From NCBI GenBank assembly GCA_026545225.1, contig CM048845.1, forward strand, positions 74,394,033 through 74,458,032: a stretch of 64,000 bases of DNA. The letters run 5' to 3'. This stretch comes from Cornus controversa. Lineage: Eukaryota > Streptophyta > Magnoliopsida > Cornales > Cornaceae. Position 1 is the stretch's first letter, and the number at the start of each line of letters is the position of its first letter. Below are positions 1 to 12,202 of this stretch, piece by piece. The notes under the pieces were generated by a model. It saw only the letters and a list, made by a program, of their open reading frames with translations. It ran no database searches and was not told the DNA's origin. A program made the translations under genes and the position numbers.

Positions 1-3000
1 AACAAATAGTTACGGTACAGGTTGTATATATTGCTCTGTCAAAACTCATCACTTTGACGTTGTTTCTATTATGGGATATAGAGCAATTCTATATAATTTA
101 GCCACCGGACATTGATATTTCCTTTTTTCTATAACTGACAATTATGGTTCCCCCCAACCCCCCACCCCCCATTACAAGTTTGAGCTGGTCTGTTGGAGCT
201 ATTCATGTAACTAGGATAATAAAACATTTATTGAACCGATTAATTTCTCATTAGGGACTCAAATTCAATTCTGCAAACAAAAAGATATTAAAATTATAAT
301 TTTTACTTTTGTTTCCTACTGCAGAAAATTTATAGAAATGATAAACTCTTACATTTTGTATGGATGGATGGATTTGCAATGGAGTTGAGGTTTACATAAA
401 GATTGGCTATTATAGTTATATTGGGAGGCCAATGGTGTTAGGTTATTAGAACTTAGTATTGGCAAAATTTGCAACAAATCAGGTGTTTGTATTTTTCAGT
501 TTTAATTCAGTGTATTTTTTAATGTTAGTTTAGTCAGTTAGGGTTAGAATTTACCTTGGATCCATGGACTATGTAGACAAATATTTGAAGGTTAAGAGAG
601 GGTCAAAAGGTAAATTTATCTCTCAAACTACTAATTCACCAGCTACAGTTTTATTTTTTGCATTCATTTCATACAAAATGTTAGAAATGCATTATATATT
701 TTGAAATTCATATGAACAGTTAAAGCTGAAAATTAAGTTTTAAATCAGTAGTGAAGTTCGATCGATCAGAATCAATCAATTTCTGCTGGTCTCAGTTCGA
801 TCAGTCATACTATAACTGGAATATCAACCGAGCCTGGCGGATTATGATTTCCTATTTTGACTCCAACTACAAAAGTCTACTTCTTTTTGGCCTGAAAAAT
901 AATACAAACACGCCTAGCGTTCTTAAACAAATATATTCATATATATATAGAGAGATCTAGATAGATACATAGCAATGTAGAGCATACAAGTATATAAAGA
1001 GCATCTTTCTTTCTTTCTTTCATCATTACTGTGATCTTGCATAATGCATTAAATGGTGAGTTGTTATTCAAGATGTTGGTTACAAGCTTGTTGAGGGTTA
1101 AACTTCATTAATACCGAATTGGGTGTTTTTTGTGTGTTTGATTTATATTTAATTTTCTCTCTTTAAATTTGTCAAAAATGAGCCATTGGTAGTTAAGATT
1201 TTACAAAACATATTTACTCCTTTCTAGGTATAGTTCGAACATAGCGTACTTCTGTAGTTCTGTGTATCAAAGCTCGAATGCTAGAGTAGAGGTAGAGGAG
1301 ATCTTTTGTACAACTAGTATCTTTACTATGAGTTTCAAATAACTTGTTCTTTGAAATCTAAACTTGTAGGGCTCTCAAATCAATATATGCATCTTGCTGA
1401 AACCATCCTTAAATATTTGGACTAAATCCGTTCGTTTTAAGTCTCTCAATCTGAGTGGAGCATAAAAGAATTCAAATATATATATATATAGTGAAAGAAT
1501 TCAAAAATATTCTAAAATTAAACCTTCCAGCTTATCCCAGAGAATCAAGCGAGGTTAATCTGATCGGAGATGTGCTATTGTTGAATGGGAAGTTCTCAGT
1601 CCCCACCTGCATGTATATCTGACAATGCCTTCATTGGAATTGTCACCTGTCTTTAATGCTTAAGGCCAAGGATAGGAAGTGCATTCAAAGAGAGAAAAGA
1701 ACATGTTTTTATCATGACACTGTTATGAAGCTTTTCATTGGGAAACACGAATATCTCAGTGTAACACTGTCAAGTATAGCAGAGTCGTGGTCACAATTTA
1801 GGCCATAACTAAAAGTTGTGGACATATATATGTGTGTGTGTATATATAATATATACGTAAGAATTCATGGCACATGTATTGCATGTGACTGGAAACAGAA
1901 GAAATAAAAGGTGCATCGATCTAGTTTGGTGATTTTCATAGGAGGAAATATATGATCAGGTGATTCTGGTCTCAGTACTATGGATGGGGCTATTAGTTAG
2001 TGTGTAATATTAAATGTTGATCCTCCATGTATGGGCAATGCATGTGACGACCACGACTGGTTGGACCACATGGCACAGTGCGGCCCCCCTGTTGGCAACG
2101 ACATTTTGATGAAATGAAATCCATTAGCCGATGAAGATTTTACATATCAGGTGTCTGTGACTGCAAAATGCAATGTGGTAACTTGTATGGTCTTTGTTTG
2201 ACTAATTTACATGGTTGGATGATGGATGGCATTAATTTTAGCGGTGCATTAATACAGACCAAAAAGGTGCCATCTACATGGAAGGTCAATATTGATTGTG
2301 TATATATTGACTAGTGTTCTTTATTTGTTGAACAGATTAAAATAAATCACACCCCTTTGACTTGTATATATGAAAGAATTTGCAGGAGTTGACATGGTTG
2401 GTATGTTTGTGCACAAATGTTCATGTGTTTGTGTTTATTCTGCATCATAGTCCTCTAGGTTTGATCAAAGTCAGTGAGCACCATTACCTAGTAGTTAGTA
2501 CTCATCTCTCTAAGTGAGGTGTGCTTGGAAGGAATGACTGAAGACAAACCTAACTTTAGTATATTGGCCTCCATAAAAGCCATTGATGTTGGAAAATTAT
2601 TCTCGATAAAGTAGCCATCCTTACTCGTCAAGATGAAAATTATCATCCCAGGTGACGGATCTATTAGATTAGGGTTTTTAGTGGTTAAACAAAGTTCCTC
2701 GAGTCATGAAAAGTTGTGTTTATGCTTCTTCTTTTTTTTTAAATCTTTTTTATATGTGTATATTTTTTTATAGTTAAGAACAAATTGACATGATTCGAAC
2801 ATTTTATTTGCATATACAGGTTGTTGTTAGTCTGATCTTGTCATGCTCTGATCATCACCATGCCAACTATGAATCTATGATACATGTATCATTAGTGCTT
2901 AAACATGTAAATTGTAGTGTACTATATATTAGTCTCATGATGATAAAAAACAAAGAGTCAATATCTAGGGTACACAAAGTGGAAGAACTGCAACCCGAAG

Positions 3001-4792
3001 AGATCAGGTGCAGTTAACGGTTGAATGCCTCTTCAATTCTCTGATTATTTTTGTCAACCCTCTTGTTCTTTCTATTATCAATCAGTGCTTTTTTTTTCAG
3101 TAATGATAAAAAAAGTCAATATCTAGGGTACACACAGTACTGCATGGAAGAACTGCAACTAGAACACATCAGGTGCAGTTAAGGAGTGAATGCCTCTTCA
3201 ATTCTCTGATTATTTTTGTCAACCCTATTGCATGTTCTTTCTATTATCAGTGCTTTTTTTTCTCACTGTTTTCATTTAAAGTAAATACTATCATTATGGT
3301 GCTCTCATTAAGCATACACTTAATTGCCTTGAGGTGTTGTATATGGTGTTCTCGTTATGCATATATCTTAAGGTGTTTGTTTGATCAGTACATATATTAC
3401 TTAAAAGGTAACAAGCATTTCTTCATGTAGTTGGATATGAATCTCTTCAAACTAGAAGGGGTGTGATTTGAGTGAAAATAATGAATCTAGCATTTTCAAC
3501 TTTAAGTTGAAATTACTGATCAAACTGTAACGATCACGACAGAAGAGTAATGCTACACAAACTTTTTGTCAACTATAATTTGAAATTACTGATGATCGTC
3601 GGTTTATCAATAACTTCAAAGGTGATATAACATTGTTTTAGGTTCCATCACTACAAATATATATCCGGGTTTGGATCGCTCATTTCAGGTATGATCTATT
3701 TGTATTGGTTCGTGCAGAATTGTCAGTTTCATAAGGTGGTCACTGATATTCATTATACATCTATGATGAGTCCAAATTCATGTCCATCAACAGCTCATTT
3801 GTTAGAGGTACATTACAACCTCATCTGAAATGTGTAGTATATAATCTTATGGAAGACAAGAATTCAAGTAATTAATTTCAATCATTAAAAGGTAAGCTGG
3901 AATAGCCAATTAAGGCTGTTGTTTGGCTGATGACTTTCTACAAGAATGATCTCTCATTGTCATTAGAAACTTTGTAATGTGCTTCATTTTCAATCTAAAT
4001 TGATTTGTCTAACTGAGGAACAGGTTATTTTGGATGCTACCTGAATTTTATCCTAAACTGCTGTACAAGATGAGTAAGAAAATTCCACAATAAACTCAAT
4101 ATTTGGTGAATAAGAAGCTAATTTTTTATGAATCTTGTGAATCTATTTCCTAAAAGATTGGTGCTCAATTGGAACATTAATTTCTAGAGTTGTTGGCTAA
4201 AAAATTTGCACTGGGGTCAGACACTTAATTGGATCCCTCCAACACTTTCTGATCAGTTTCCACATTATGATTCTGATTTTTAACACTCCTTTTTGATGAG
4301 CTTTTAAATTCCCAAGGTCTTATTAAAGTATGATTATTTTCCAATTAAAAATTAAAAATTAAAAATAGTCTTGTCTGTTTTCATTTTCTTATTTCAAGCA
4401 CTTGTTCATGTACCAAAAAGCAAGTTTTTATGAATTTAGATGATATATATTTGAGTCTTTTCCTTGTTAATTATGGTATTAGAGGTTCTTGTTCTTATTC
4501 ATTGGATGGATTCCTTAGGATGGCAAGCTAGTATTCCCTTCAACTACTTCCTATTTGTCTGTCTTCTTAGTGTCAAACTTCTTCTAAGGATTTATAAAAT
4601 TGATTAATAGTGTTACTACTAAGATAATCCAGTCACGTCTAACGTCGCATCAGAGAAGTTATTACTGAAACTTATACGAGTGAATGTCTTTTAACTATAT
4701 AAGCGCATTTTAAAAATTGTAAGCACGTAGAATATACAAATTTAAACCATATGCACATAGAATGTGTAAAACGGATAATATCTATTGAGCGT
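1..4792. other. Gene-free AT-rich intergenic region
   Basis: I see no convincing coding exon, RNA gene or transposon edge here. The reading frames are short and of ordinary AT-rich composition. Short poly-A/T runs and small (TA)n tracts occur, for example near 1470-1490 and 1826-1850. The only clear structure is a local duplication at about 2.9-3.3 kb, listed separately. Small conserved or regulatory elements cannot be excluded without comparative data. Confidence 0.6.
2941..3258. repeat. Two-copy local direct duplication (~155 bp)
   Basis: A block beginning TGATAAAAAACAAAGAGTC (2941 to about 3097) recurs from 3104 to about 3258. Both copies share the order GTCAATATCTAGGGTACAC, GAAGAACTGCAAC, ATCAGGTGCAGTTAA, GAATGCCTCTTCAATTCTC and a terminal poly-T. 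They differ by small indels. This is a tandem segmental duplication of non-coding DNA with no coding content. Confidence 0.75.
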
Positions 4793-5400
4793 AGAGGTGA
4801 CAAAATTGGACACAATACGAATTAAACGGGTTTGGGTTTGAGATAACACGACACGTTTAATAAATGAGTCGACATGAACACGACACGCAAAAATTGGATT
4901 GTATTTGAGTTTAATTAAGCTGTCTAACTCGTGACACGATTACGACATGATTTATTCATATATTATGATTTTATACAAACTTATATATACATAGTTATAT
5001 ATATTGCAATTATTTGTAATCTATTCGTTTATTTACAGGATTGATGTAGCTATAAAATGTAAGAATGAGATTGTTATGGTGTCTTTTCAGTTGTTGTATC
5101 ACTTTAGTATGTTTTTGAGTTTATATATAGATACAAAATTTATAATATAATTTGATTTTATGATTTATGTATTAATATGTACTTTATTTTTTATATGATG
5201 TTTGAAGAAATTTTTAGGAGTAGAGAAACTCATATGATATAAGTTAAACGGATTAAAAAGTTTATTAAACAAATCGTGACGTTATAGGACATATTTATTA
5301 AACGGGTAATATATTTAATAAACAGATTGAATTAGTGTTGAAAGTATATGATACAATTATTAAATAAATTATGTTAAAATTAAACCCTTTAATAAAAGTA
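4793..5400. mobile_element. Degenerate hAT-like fragment (ACGACACG-rich end)
   Basis: The left edge reads TAGAGGTGACAAAATTGG, followed by GTTTGGGTTTGAGATAACACGACACG. This resembles the termini of the intact hAT-type element at 22360-24246 (TAGGGGTGRCAA ends, then a field of ACGACACG motifs). No matching right terminal repeat or target duplication is visible, so I call a truncated, old copy; its right limit is a guess. No transposase is encoded. Confidence 0.4.
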
Positions 5401-5938
5401 GACGAGGATCCAAATTGCGACCCCTTAACTGACCGTGACAGCTAGCATCCATCTTAATTATCATTCAAAACACGAGCTAATCTAACGGCTTTGTCCAAAG
5501 GTGTAAAGTTATATTCAAGATATGAGCTATCTGATGGCTTTGTCAAAAGCTGTAAAGTTATATTCATATAAGGGATGGTAATACTGCAGCTAATGTTATA
5601 TAACAAAGTAGGTTTTGAACACGAGATTTAAACTTTTAGAGGTAGTTACCGTAGTTAGAGCTGTGCAAAATGATTCCACTCGGAGCTGTTTTTTATAATA
5701 AAATTTAATTCTTTCCCTAGGGAAAAAAAAAAAAAAAAAAAATTTGTATCGTTAGTTTTTTTATTTTTTAATCTGGTATTGTAAGTTGATACACAATTAT
5801 TTAACCTCTTTTCCTTTTTTATTTTTTATTTTTGGTAAGAGTTGGGCATCCTTTGAATTGAAGGATTTGGAAGGCTAAAAAGAGAGAAGAAACGAGAGTA
5901 TAGTGTATTTTGTATTGGGTTACTTTAGGACTAGGGTG

Positions 5939-6325
5939 GTACGTTGGAATGAAATGAAGTGGGAATGAAATTAAGTTAGAAATGGAATGAGAATGAGAAT
6001 AGAATGAAATGATCATTCTCATTCTAATGTTTGGCTACAAATAGAGAATAATGTAGGAATGAAATAATATTACCTTTCAACATGTTATATTTTTCTTTAT
6101 AAAATAGAATCAGTTTTAAAAATAGACATTTGGCCAATTTAATTTAATTATCATGTGAAAAAAAAAATTAATTACTCATTCAGTTATTAAAACTTTATAA
6201 ATCAAGATATAATTCGTCTTTTTCTTCTAGTCAAGATTAATATAATCTTTTATACAAAAAAAAATGTAATATTTTATTAAAAACTAAAAGTGATAAAAAT
6301 TAATATTTTATTAAATATTTTAATA

Positions 6326-6377
<52 letters not shown>

Positions 6378-6611
6378 CTAGAGTGAGTTGTAAAAGAGAG
6401 ATACATTAATAAAGAGAGATAGGATGATTTTAATAATAAGTGAGAATAGAATGGTCATTCCATGTCTCAAGAAGTGGAATGGATTTGTTGGAATGAATAT
6501 TCCAAAGGAATGACTTAGAATGGCAATTCAATTTCTAATGGAACACAACAAACGAGAGAAAGAGAATCAAATGTGGAATGACCATTCCATTCCACCTCCA
6601 TTCTTGCGTAC
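5939..6611. mobile_element. MITE-like inverted-repeat element rich in GGAATG/CATTCC
   Basis: The left end GTACGTTGGAATGAAATG is matched on the opposite strand at the right end by GTACGCAAGAATGGAGG, and both ends continue into GGAATG/CATTCC runs. This gives an imperfect inverted repeat of several dozen bases around a non-coding AT-rich core that includes a (TG)n(TA)n tract. I could not find a convincing target duplication, so the superfamily is open and the ends may be off by some bases. Confidence 0.45.
6326..6374. repeat. (TG)n(TA)n microsatellite
   Basis: An alternating TG tract of about 13 bp passes directly into about 36 bp of TA repeats inside the MITE-like element. Confidence 0.95.
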
Positions 6612-8518
6612 AAGAGAAACAAGAGAGATTTGGAAGGATAATTATCCATCTCAATCTCTCATATCCTGTCATCTCAAAAATGAGAAGATTGGAAGGGAAA
6701 TAATAGTGGGTTAAGTAGTACTTTCATAATTCCGAAATTGCCCTCAACAATTAGAAAAATAAAATTATTATTTCACTCACGTCTCATTAAATATAAAAAA
6801 ATATGACAGTAATTTGATTGTTATCTTTTCTTTTCTTTTCACTCTTTTTTATCTAAACATGAATATAATTAATTCTTATCATTTCCTTTCTTTTCTTTTC
6901 TTTCTTATCTATTCAAACGGAGCCTTAAAATTTATCTGAAAAAAGAAGAATATATTATACAATGAAGTCCAAATAGGGCACCAAAATACAGCCCAAAAAC
7001 CACTCTAAAGAAGTCACCTTTTACAATAATTTTAAAAAATAAAAAAGATTAAGACAACTCCAAGTTAGAGAAAGAAAATCAACATTTCACCACCCGAGAG
7101 TTTGGAATAATAAATGTTATGAATGGAAAATAGTAGAAGAAGAATATTGTCACATGCCTCACTATGCCTTGATTAAGAGGACACACTGAACCACCTTCAT
7201 TAAAAATGTTGTACCATCTCAATTGAAATAACTAGTGGGATCATAAAACTAAAGGATATATATATATATTGAAATAACTAGTGGGATCATAAAACTAAAG
7301 GATATATATATATATATAATACGGAGTAATAATAAAGTCGTGTACTCGTGATATAAACTTATATATGGTGCCTTAATAATGATGTGATGTATAAAGATAT
7401 GTCTTGATAGGAATTTTATACTTGTTCAAAGAAGTACCATTGTCCTATCCGGTAAGACTCTAATGTTACAATCAGTAATGATTGATATTAACCAGTAATA
7501 ACAATCACTAATAATTCAAGTTATTAAAATAATGACATTCGATAATACGAATATCATTCATATCAGGAACTTGAATCACTGTAAATATCGTCACTTAGAG
7601 AAAAGACTCTCTTAATTTTGATCAAGTACGGTATAAATTAAACAAATTTTCATGAGATTTAATTGTCAAGAAAAAAGTATTGGGTTCTTCAAAATTACAT
7701 AGAATATAGCATTTCCGTCAATAATAAATTATTATTTCTTATTATTAAATAAAATAAAGAATTCTGATTGACAAGATAAATACTACTGTAGTAGGTATTG
7801 TTGGAGATGGTAAATTTGGTTGAGCCACGTACCGGTAATGGGTGCAACACAAGTACATTAGGATTGGGACCCAACCCAACTGTGACTAATGCTTCGTGGC
7901 TGAAAGTTGGAGATTAATGCAACTACTAACAGATCATGAATAGTCAGTCATGAATCACTCTATGCATATATGGGACCCCAATTCATTAAGTGAATGATGA
8001 ATGATTTCTCACTGAAAAAATAGATATATGTGCCATAGCTAAATTTCCTACCAATTAATTTTTGCAAAAGTAAAATAATTAATATATAGTTTGTTTGTAA
8101 ATAAATATTTACCCCCATAGCTAAATTTGCTATACCAATCATGCAGAAGTACAATAATTTAGAAATTCAGGATTATCTTCCAAAAAGAAAATTTCATTTG
8201 GAGACAAAAAGATTTTGCTCATGTGTATAGATGCGCTCACATAACAATTAAACTGAAATAGATAATATATGGCTTTTGTTTTTTTTCCCCCTAGTCTGGA
8301 CCCATTGTTGAAATCTTCAAGTTGTTGTCTTCCTTATTATCGAGCTGAGTGGGACCAAATCAACATAGTCCACAAGTTATCAGAAAAGGTGACGTTGTAA
8401 TGTAATGCTAGATTCCATGTTATATAATAATATATATATATATATATATAGCATGCATTCTTATTATATACTATAAACTTAAACAAAGACCAAGTGTACC
8501 AACAAACCATAATTACAA

Positions 8519-8551
<33 letters not shown>

Positions 8552-9330
8552 CATACATACACAGCTACCATTTGGGTGGGCAAAACTGTGACAATTTTAT
8601 TTAGTTTAGGGATGCGTACGGTTTAGTTCGATATGTTTTTTACTTAAAAAATTAAAATTAATTTGAACTGTAAGTATTATGAAATCAAACCGAACCAAAT
8701 TACAAAAAAATGATTTGATTAGGTTTGATTCCACTATTCTAAATATAATATAATACTACATACAATATATGTAATATAAATAATATAACATTAAAATATA
8801 ATATAATATATATATAAAGTAAACGGTTCGATTTGATTTTGAAGAATTTCAAACTATAACCGAACTTTTATTGAACGGTTCCTTAATTTTAGAATCGAAA
8901 TCGAACCAAATCACTAGTTGGATCCGATTTTTAGATTCCAATGATTTTTTGTGCATACATAATTCACTTGACGTATAATCTCTCCTTTTTTATATATAAC
9001 AGAAGGTTTTCGCTTTGCTAGAGACAATACGGTAAGTATGTGTGCGTTTATTTGAACTTTGGGTGAAAAAAATATATATATCCATATATCCATATACATA
9101 TGTATATGTACGTTGGATAGTGATAATATGTTGGAGGTGGTAATGTAGCTGAAGATGACAAGGAGAGATAAATCTACAGTGTTTTACAGGTGAAACCAGA
9201 AAGATATCTGAGTTGAAAATTTTGAGGGTTGAAAGTGGTACTATAGAAGGGGACCCTTCAAGTTGTACCATATATACAGGGTCTTGCAGGGTACCCATTG
9301 CCTCAGTGGGTCCCTCTCTATCGCTCTCCT
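6612..9330. other. Intergenic region upstream of the ERF gene
   Basis: No coding exon is supported. At 7222-7313 a 46-bp unit (ATTGAAATAACTAGTGGGAT...) is tandemly duplicated almost perfectly. (TA)n tracts lie at 8431-8450 and 8518-8542. From about 8605 to 8935, stretches such as CGGTTTAGTTCG and GAAATCGAACCAAATC are loosely inverted and look like an eroded non-autonomous DNA transposon without clear ends. Short frames across the TA repeats are low-complexity noise. Confidence 0.55.
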
Positions 9331-9333
9331 CCC

Positions 9334-9339
9334 TTATAA
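9334..9339 (+). promoter_or_regulatory. Putative TATA box of the ERF gene
   Basis: TTATAA in the context CTCCCTTATAAG lies about 330 bp before the ATG. It is followed by a transition to CT-rich leader sequence with a 23-bp (TC)n run, a common make-up of plant core promoters and 5' leaders. Other TATA-like words in this AT-rich region remain possible, so the assignment is tentative. Confidence 0.4.
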
Positions 9340-9420
9340 GTCTTGTGTGAGCCCTTGGGAAACGGTGGAACAAAGGGTTGCCTAATTGGTTTGGCCGTGA
9401 AGCTAAGAAGGTGCATACCA

Positions 9421-9443
9421 TCTCTCTCTCTCTCTCTCTCTCT
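9421..9443 (+). repeat. (TC)n microsatellite in the probable ERF 5' leader
   Basis: A 23-bp uninterrupted TC repeat. Pyrimidine-rich stretches of this kind are frequent in plant 5' leaders; here it lies between the candidate TATA box and the ERF start codon. A similar (CT)n run follows the poly(A) signal at about 10678-10697. Confidence 0.9.
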
Positions 9444-9665
9444 GAAAACACACTGGTACTTGTTACAGATTTCTCTCTCTATTTTGTTTCTAAACAAAAT
9501 TGATCTCTTTTGTGCACTACTACTTTTAAGTTATTTTAGTACCCTTATTAAGTAATATAATGTTACATATACGTATACATATCTATCAATATATGTACTA
9601 AAAGAATATAAGTTTGTTACTGGATTTGTTAGTCGTACAAATAAGCACTTGGGTCATCATTAAAA

Positions 9666-10397
9666 ATGAGTACCGAACCTCAGAATTCAGAAGGCAAGCG
9701 CAGCTCAAGGTCTAAAAACTCATCATTTTTATCATCCTCACATGGGTTAACTCAGTCACCTCCAAACTCGGTCCCAAACTCATCCAACCAAGCCAAACCA
9801 CAAGACCCAGAAGCCAAAAAGATGATCAAGAGAATCCGCGACACCAGCAAACACCCGGTTTACCGGGGCGTCCGGCGGCGGAACTGGGGCAAATGGGTAT
9901 CCGAAATTCGCGAGCCGCGCAAGAAATCCCGCATATGGCTCGGTACATTCCCCACGCCGGAAATGGCTGCTCGGGCTCACGACGTAGCTGCATTAAGCAT
10001 CAAAGGTGACTCGGCGATTCTCAACTTTCCTGAACTCGCCGAGTCACTGCCTCGACCCGTTTCTCTATCGCCGCGTGACGTGCAAGCCGCGGCGGCTAAA
10101 GCAGCTGCAATGGACAAGTTTGACTCGCCCTCGCTGACTTTATCGTCGTCCTCGTCATCATTGTCATCATTGGTTTCGGCCATGGAGTTGTCAGCTTCTG
10201 ATGAATTGAGTGAAATTGTTGAGTTGCCGAGTCTTGGAACGAGTTTTGACTCGCCCGAGTTGAAGGACGATTTTGTGTATGTTGACTCGGTTGATGGGTG
10301 GCTCTATCCTCCACCGTGGTTGCAGAGTTCTGATGATTGTGGGCTTTTTTCTGATCAGATTTCTTTCGACTCTTTGTTGTGGAATAATCGGTATTGA
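9666..10397 (+). CDS. AP2/ERF transcription factor, DREB subfamily (A-4/TINY-like)
   Basis: This 243-residue, intronless protein carries one AP2 DNA-binding domain at about residues 65-121, from [13 protein letters not shown] through EIREP and RIWLGTF to LNFPE. Within the domain Val14 and Glu19 are present, the signature that separates DREB (DRE/CRT-binding) proteins from ERF-type (GCC-box) ones. A basic stretch (KKMIKRIRD) precedes it as a likely nuclear signal. After it come an [16 protein letters not shown] segment, a Ser-rich acidic region, a WLYPPPWL motif and a C-terminal LLWNNRY; this layout is typical of the A-4 (TINY/ERF03x) group. Members act in the nucleus on drought, cold and hormone-responsive promoters; its target genes cannot be inferred here. 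The start is the first ATG in frame (AAAAATGAGT), giving a typical family length. The coding stretch is clearly more GC-rich than its surroundings. It is the only intact host gene seen. Exact orthology is unresolved. Confidence 0.96.
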   Translation: MSTEPQNSEGKRSSRSKNSSFLSSSHGLTQSPPNSVPNSSNQAKPQDPEAKKMIKRIRDTSKHPVYRGVRRRNWGKWVSEIREPRKKSRIWLGTFPTPEMAARAHDVAALSIKGDSAILNFPELAESLPRPVSLSPRDVQAAAAKAAAMDKFDSPSLTLSSSSSSLSSLVSAMELSASDELSEIVELPSLGTSFDSPELKDDFVYVDSVDGWLYPPPWLQSSDDCGLFSDQISFDSLLWNNRY

Positions 10398-10669
10398 GTT
10401 TGTGCATACTAATTTGCTTTGCTTTGCTTTTCTTTTCTTTTCCTTTCCTCAGTTTGACAGGAAGGAAGAGGAATGGAGGTAAAAAATGTTTCATGTATTC
10501 CTCTCCCTCTTCCATACATTTTCTCTTCACTGCTACCAAACAGATTTTAAAGGGCACTCCTAAACCTCTCTCTCTTGCCAGTCTGAACCTCTTCAATTAA
10601 TCAAATGTGTGCATTTGTTAGGAGTGGAGAGGAAATGTCATCAATTCTCTTTGTTTGGTGTATATACAC

Positions 10670-10675
10670 AATAAA
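10670..10675 (+). terminator. Candidate poly(A) signal of the ERF gene
   Basis: AATAAA in the context ACACAATAAAAACTC lies about 270 bp after the stop codon, just before a (CT)n run. The distance suits a plant 3' UTR. Plant poly(A) signals are degenerate, so the real cleavage site may differ. Confidence 0.45.
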
Positions 10676-10699
10676 AACTCTCTCTCTCTCTCTCTCTTG

Positions 10700-12194
10700 C
10701 AGTTGGATTTTTATTTATTTTTTATTTTTTAAAATGAAGCTGTTTAAATCGAATGAATCAAAATCATGTAAGAATTGTTTGGACAGTTTAGTTTTGCGAA
10801 TTAAGCTTGACTAATAACATAGTCTAACAATAATTACATTTAACATATGTCAAACTTATACAATTTAGATTCGAAATTTTCCTTTGCTACCTACTTGAGT
10901 AGTGCATTTCTGGTTTCTAAAATATTCTAGTATGTAACATGCCAACAAGAATTAGAATTTAATTAACATATTTATGAGAACTGGTTTGTGTATAATTTTG
11001 ATGTTGAGTTGTGGCCGGAATTTGCTTTTTAGTCTTGGTCGGGGTTAATTATAACTAAAGATTTTTTTTTTTTTTTGGGACTTGCGAGTCTTAAACTTGG
11101 ATTCTAGTCACTATTGTAACCCTGTATACAAGGGTGCTGGGATTAGTATTGAATAGAGAGAACACTCAAAATGAAATAAAGAGAAACAAAGGGTGTACTG
11201 GAGTTGGGGATAGCTTTGAGAGACTTGTATTCTCCTTTCTTCTTTATAGTGAAAACTCGTGTCATATTCACAGTGAAAGTAGGCTTTTAAGTCAAACCAC
11301 GTTGAATTTTTGCATTTTGTGTGGCGTTTGTTTTTCATTTGTTGTCATTTTATGATTGTGTTTGTGCTTTGTTGTCTGTCTGTCGTAACAATTAAATCAA
11401 TTTGTTTGATGCTAGTCTATGGTTGTAAAATGTTACCAACCAATCAAATGAAATAAAAATGAGTAATGATACTAATACTGAAAGTTATCATCAATGAGAA
11501 ATCAAATCACTTTTTATTCATCAGATAACGTATATGGAATCCAAATATTTATTCCACTTTCACCGTCCAATAGATGGAGCAACATTAGACTACTCAATCA
11601 GTGATAATTTTCACCATACCAATCATTTCTCATAAATATACATGTATAAAAATCACGTTTCATTCTGATTGGGTCTGTCTTTTTGACATAAAACCATGAA
11701 CTAATCGGTACCTAACGTTCCACGGTTTTTGAGACCTGGATCAAATTGTTGAGTAATACAGTAGAACAAAAACTTCATGACATTAATTTGTTTAATGACA
11801 TCCCAACTTTATTTAACCTTACCACTTTTTCTACACAAATGTATAGCATTAATTTGTTATTGGAAAACTAACAATGAAATTTCATAGCATGATAATCATT
11901 TTTAAAAAAAATGTGTAGTTCATATTTAGAGATTCATAGTTAAGGAGAAAAGTAAAAAATTGTTAGTTTTTCCTCAAGTGTTCTAGTGAATTTGAACAAG
12001 TCTTTGTCTAATATCATATCAAAGAAATATGAAAATGTATAGATAATTTACCAAAGAATAACCTTGAATATTAATGGTTCACAAAAAAATTGTTGGAACT
12101 GGTGAACCATTACGAATCAAATCGGATCATACAGTTTAGTTCGGTTCTGCTATGATTTAGTTCGGTTCCAGTTTTAAAAATAGAGAATTGTTAG
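10700..12194. other. Intergenic region downstream of the ERF gene
   Basis: AT-rich non-coding sequence without supported genes. From about 12085 the sequence contains TTTAGTTCGGTTCTGC and GATTTAGTTCGGTTCCAG, part of an old repeat that continues on the far side of the hAT insertion (for example about 13895-13915). The hAT element therefore landed in an older repeat. Confidence 0.55.
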
Positions 12195-12202
12195 TTTACG
12201 GT

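Noticed and set aside
8337..8558. Frame encoding YIYIYIYI
   Set aside because: Translation of (TA)n microsatellites.
9780..10596. Minus-strand frames antisense to the ERF gene
   Set aside because: Shadows of the GC-richer AP2 coding sequence; no recognisable domain, no promoter.
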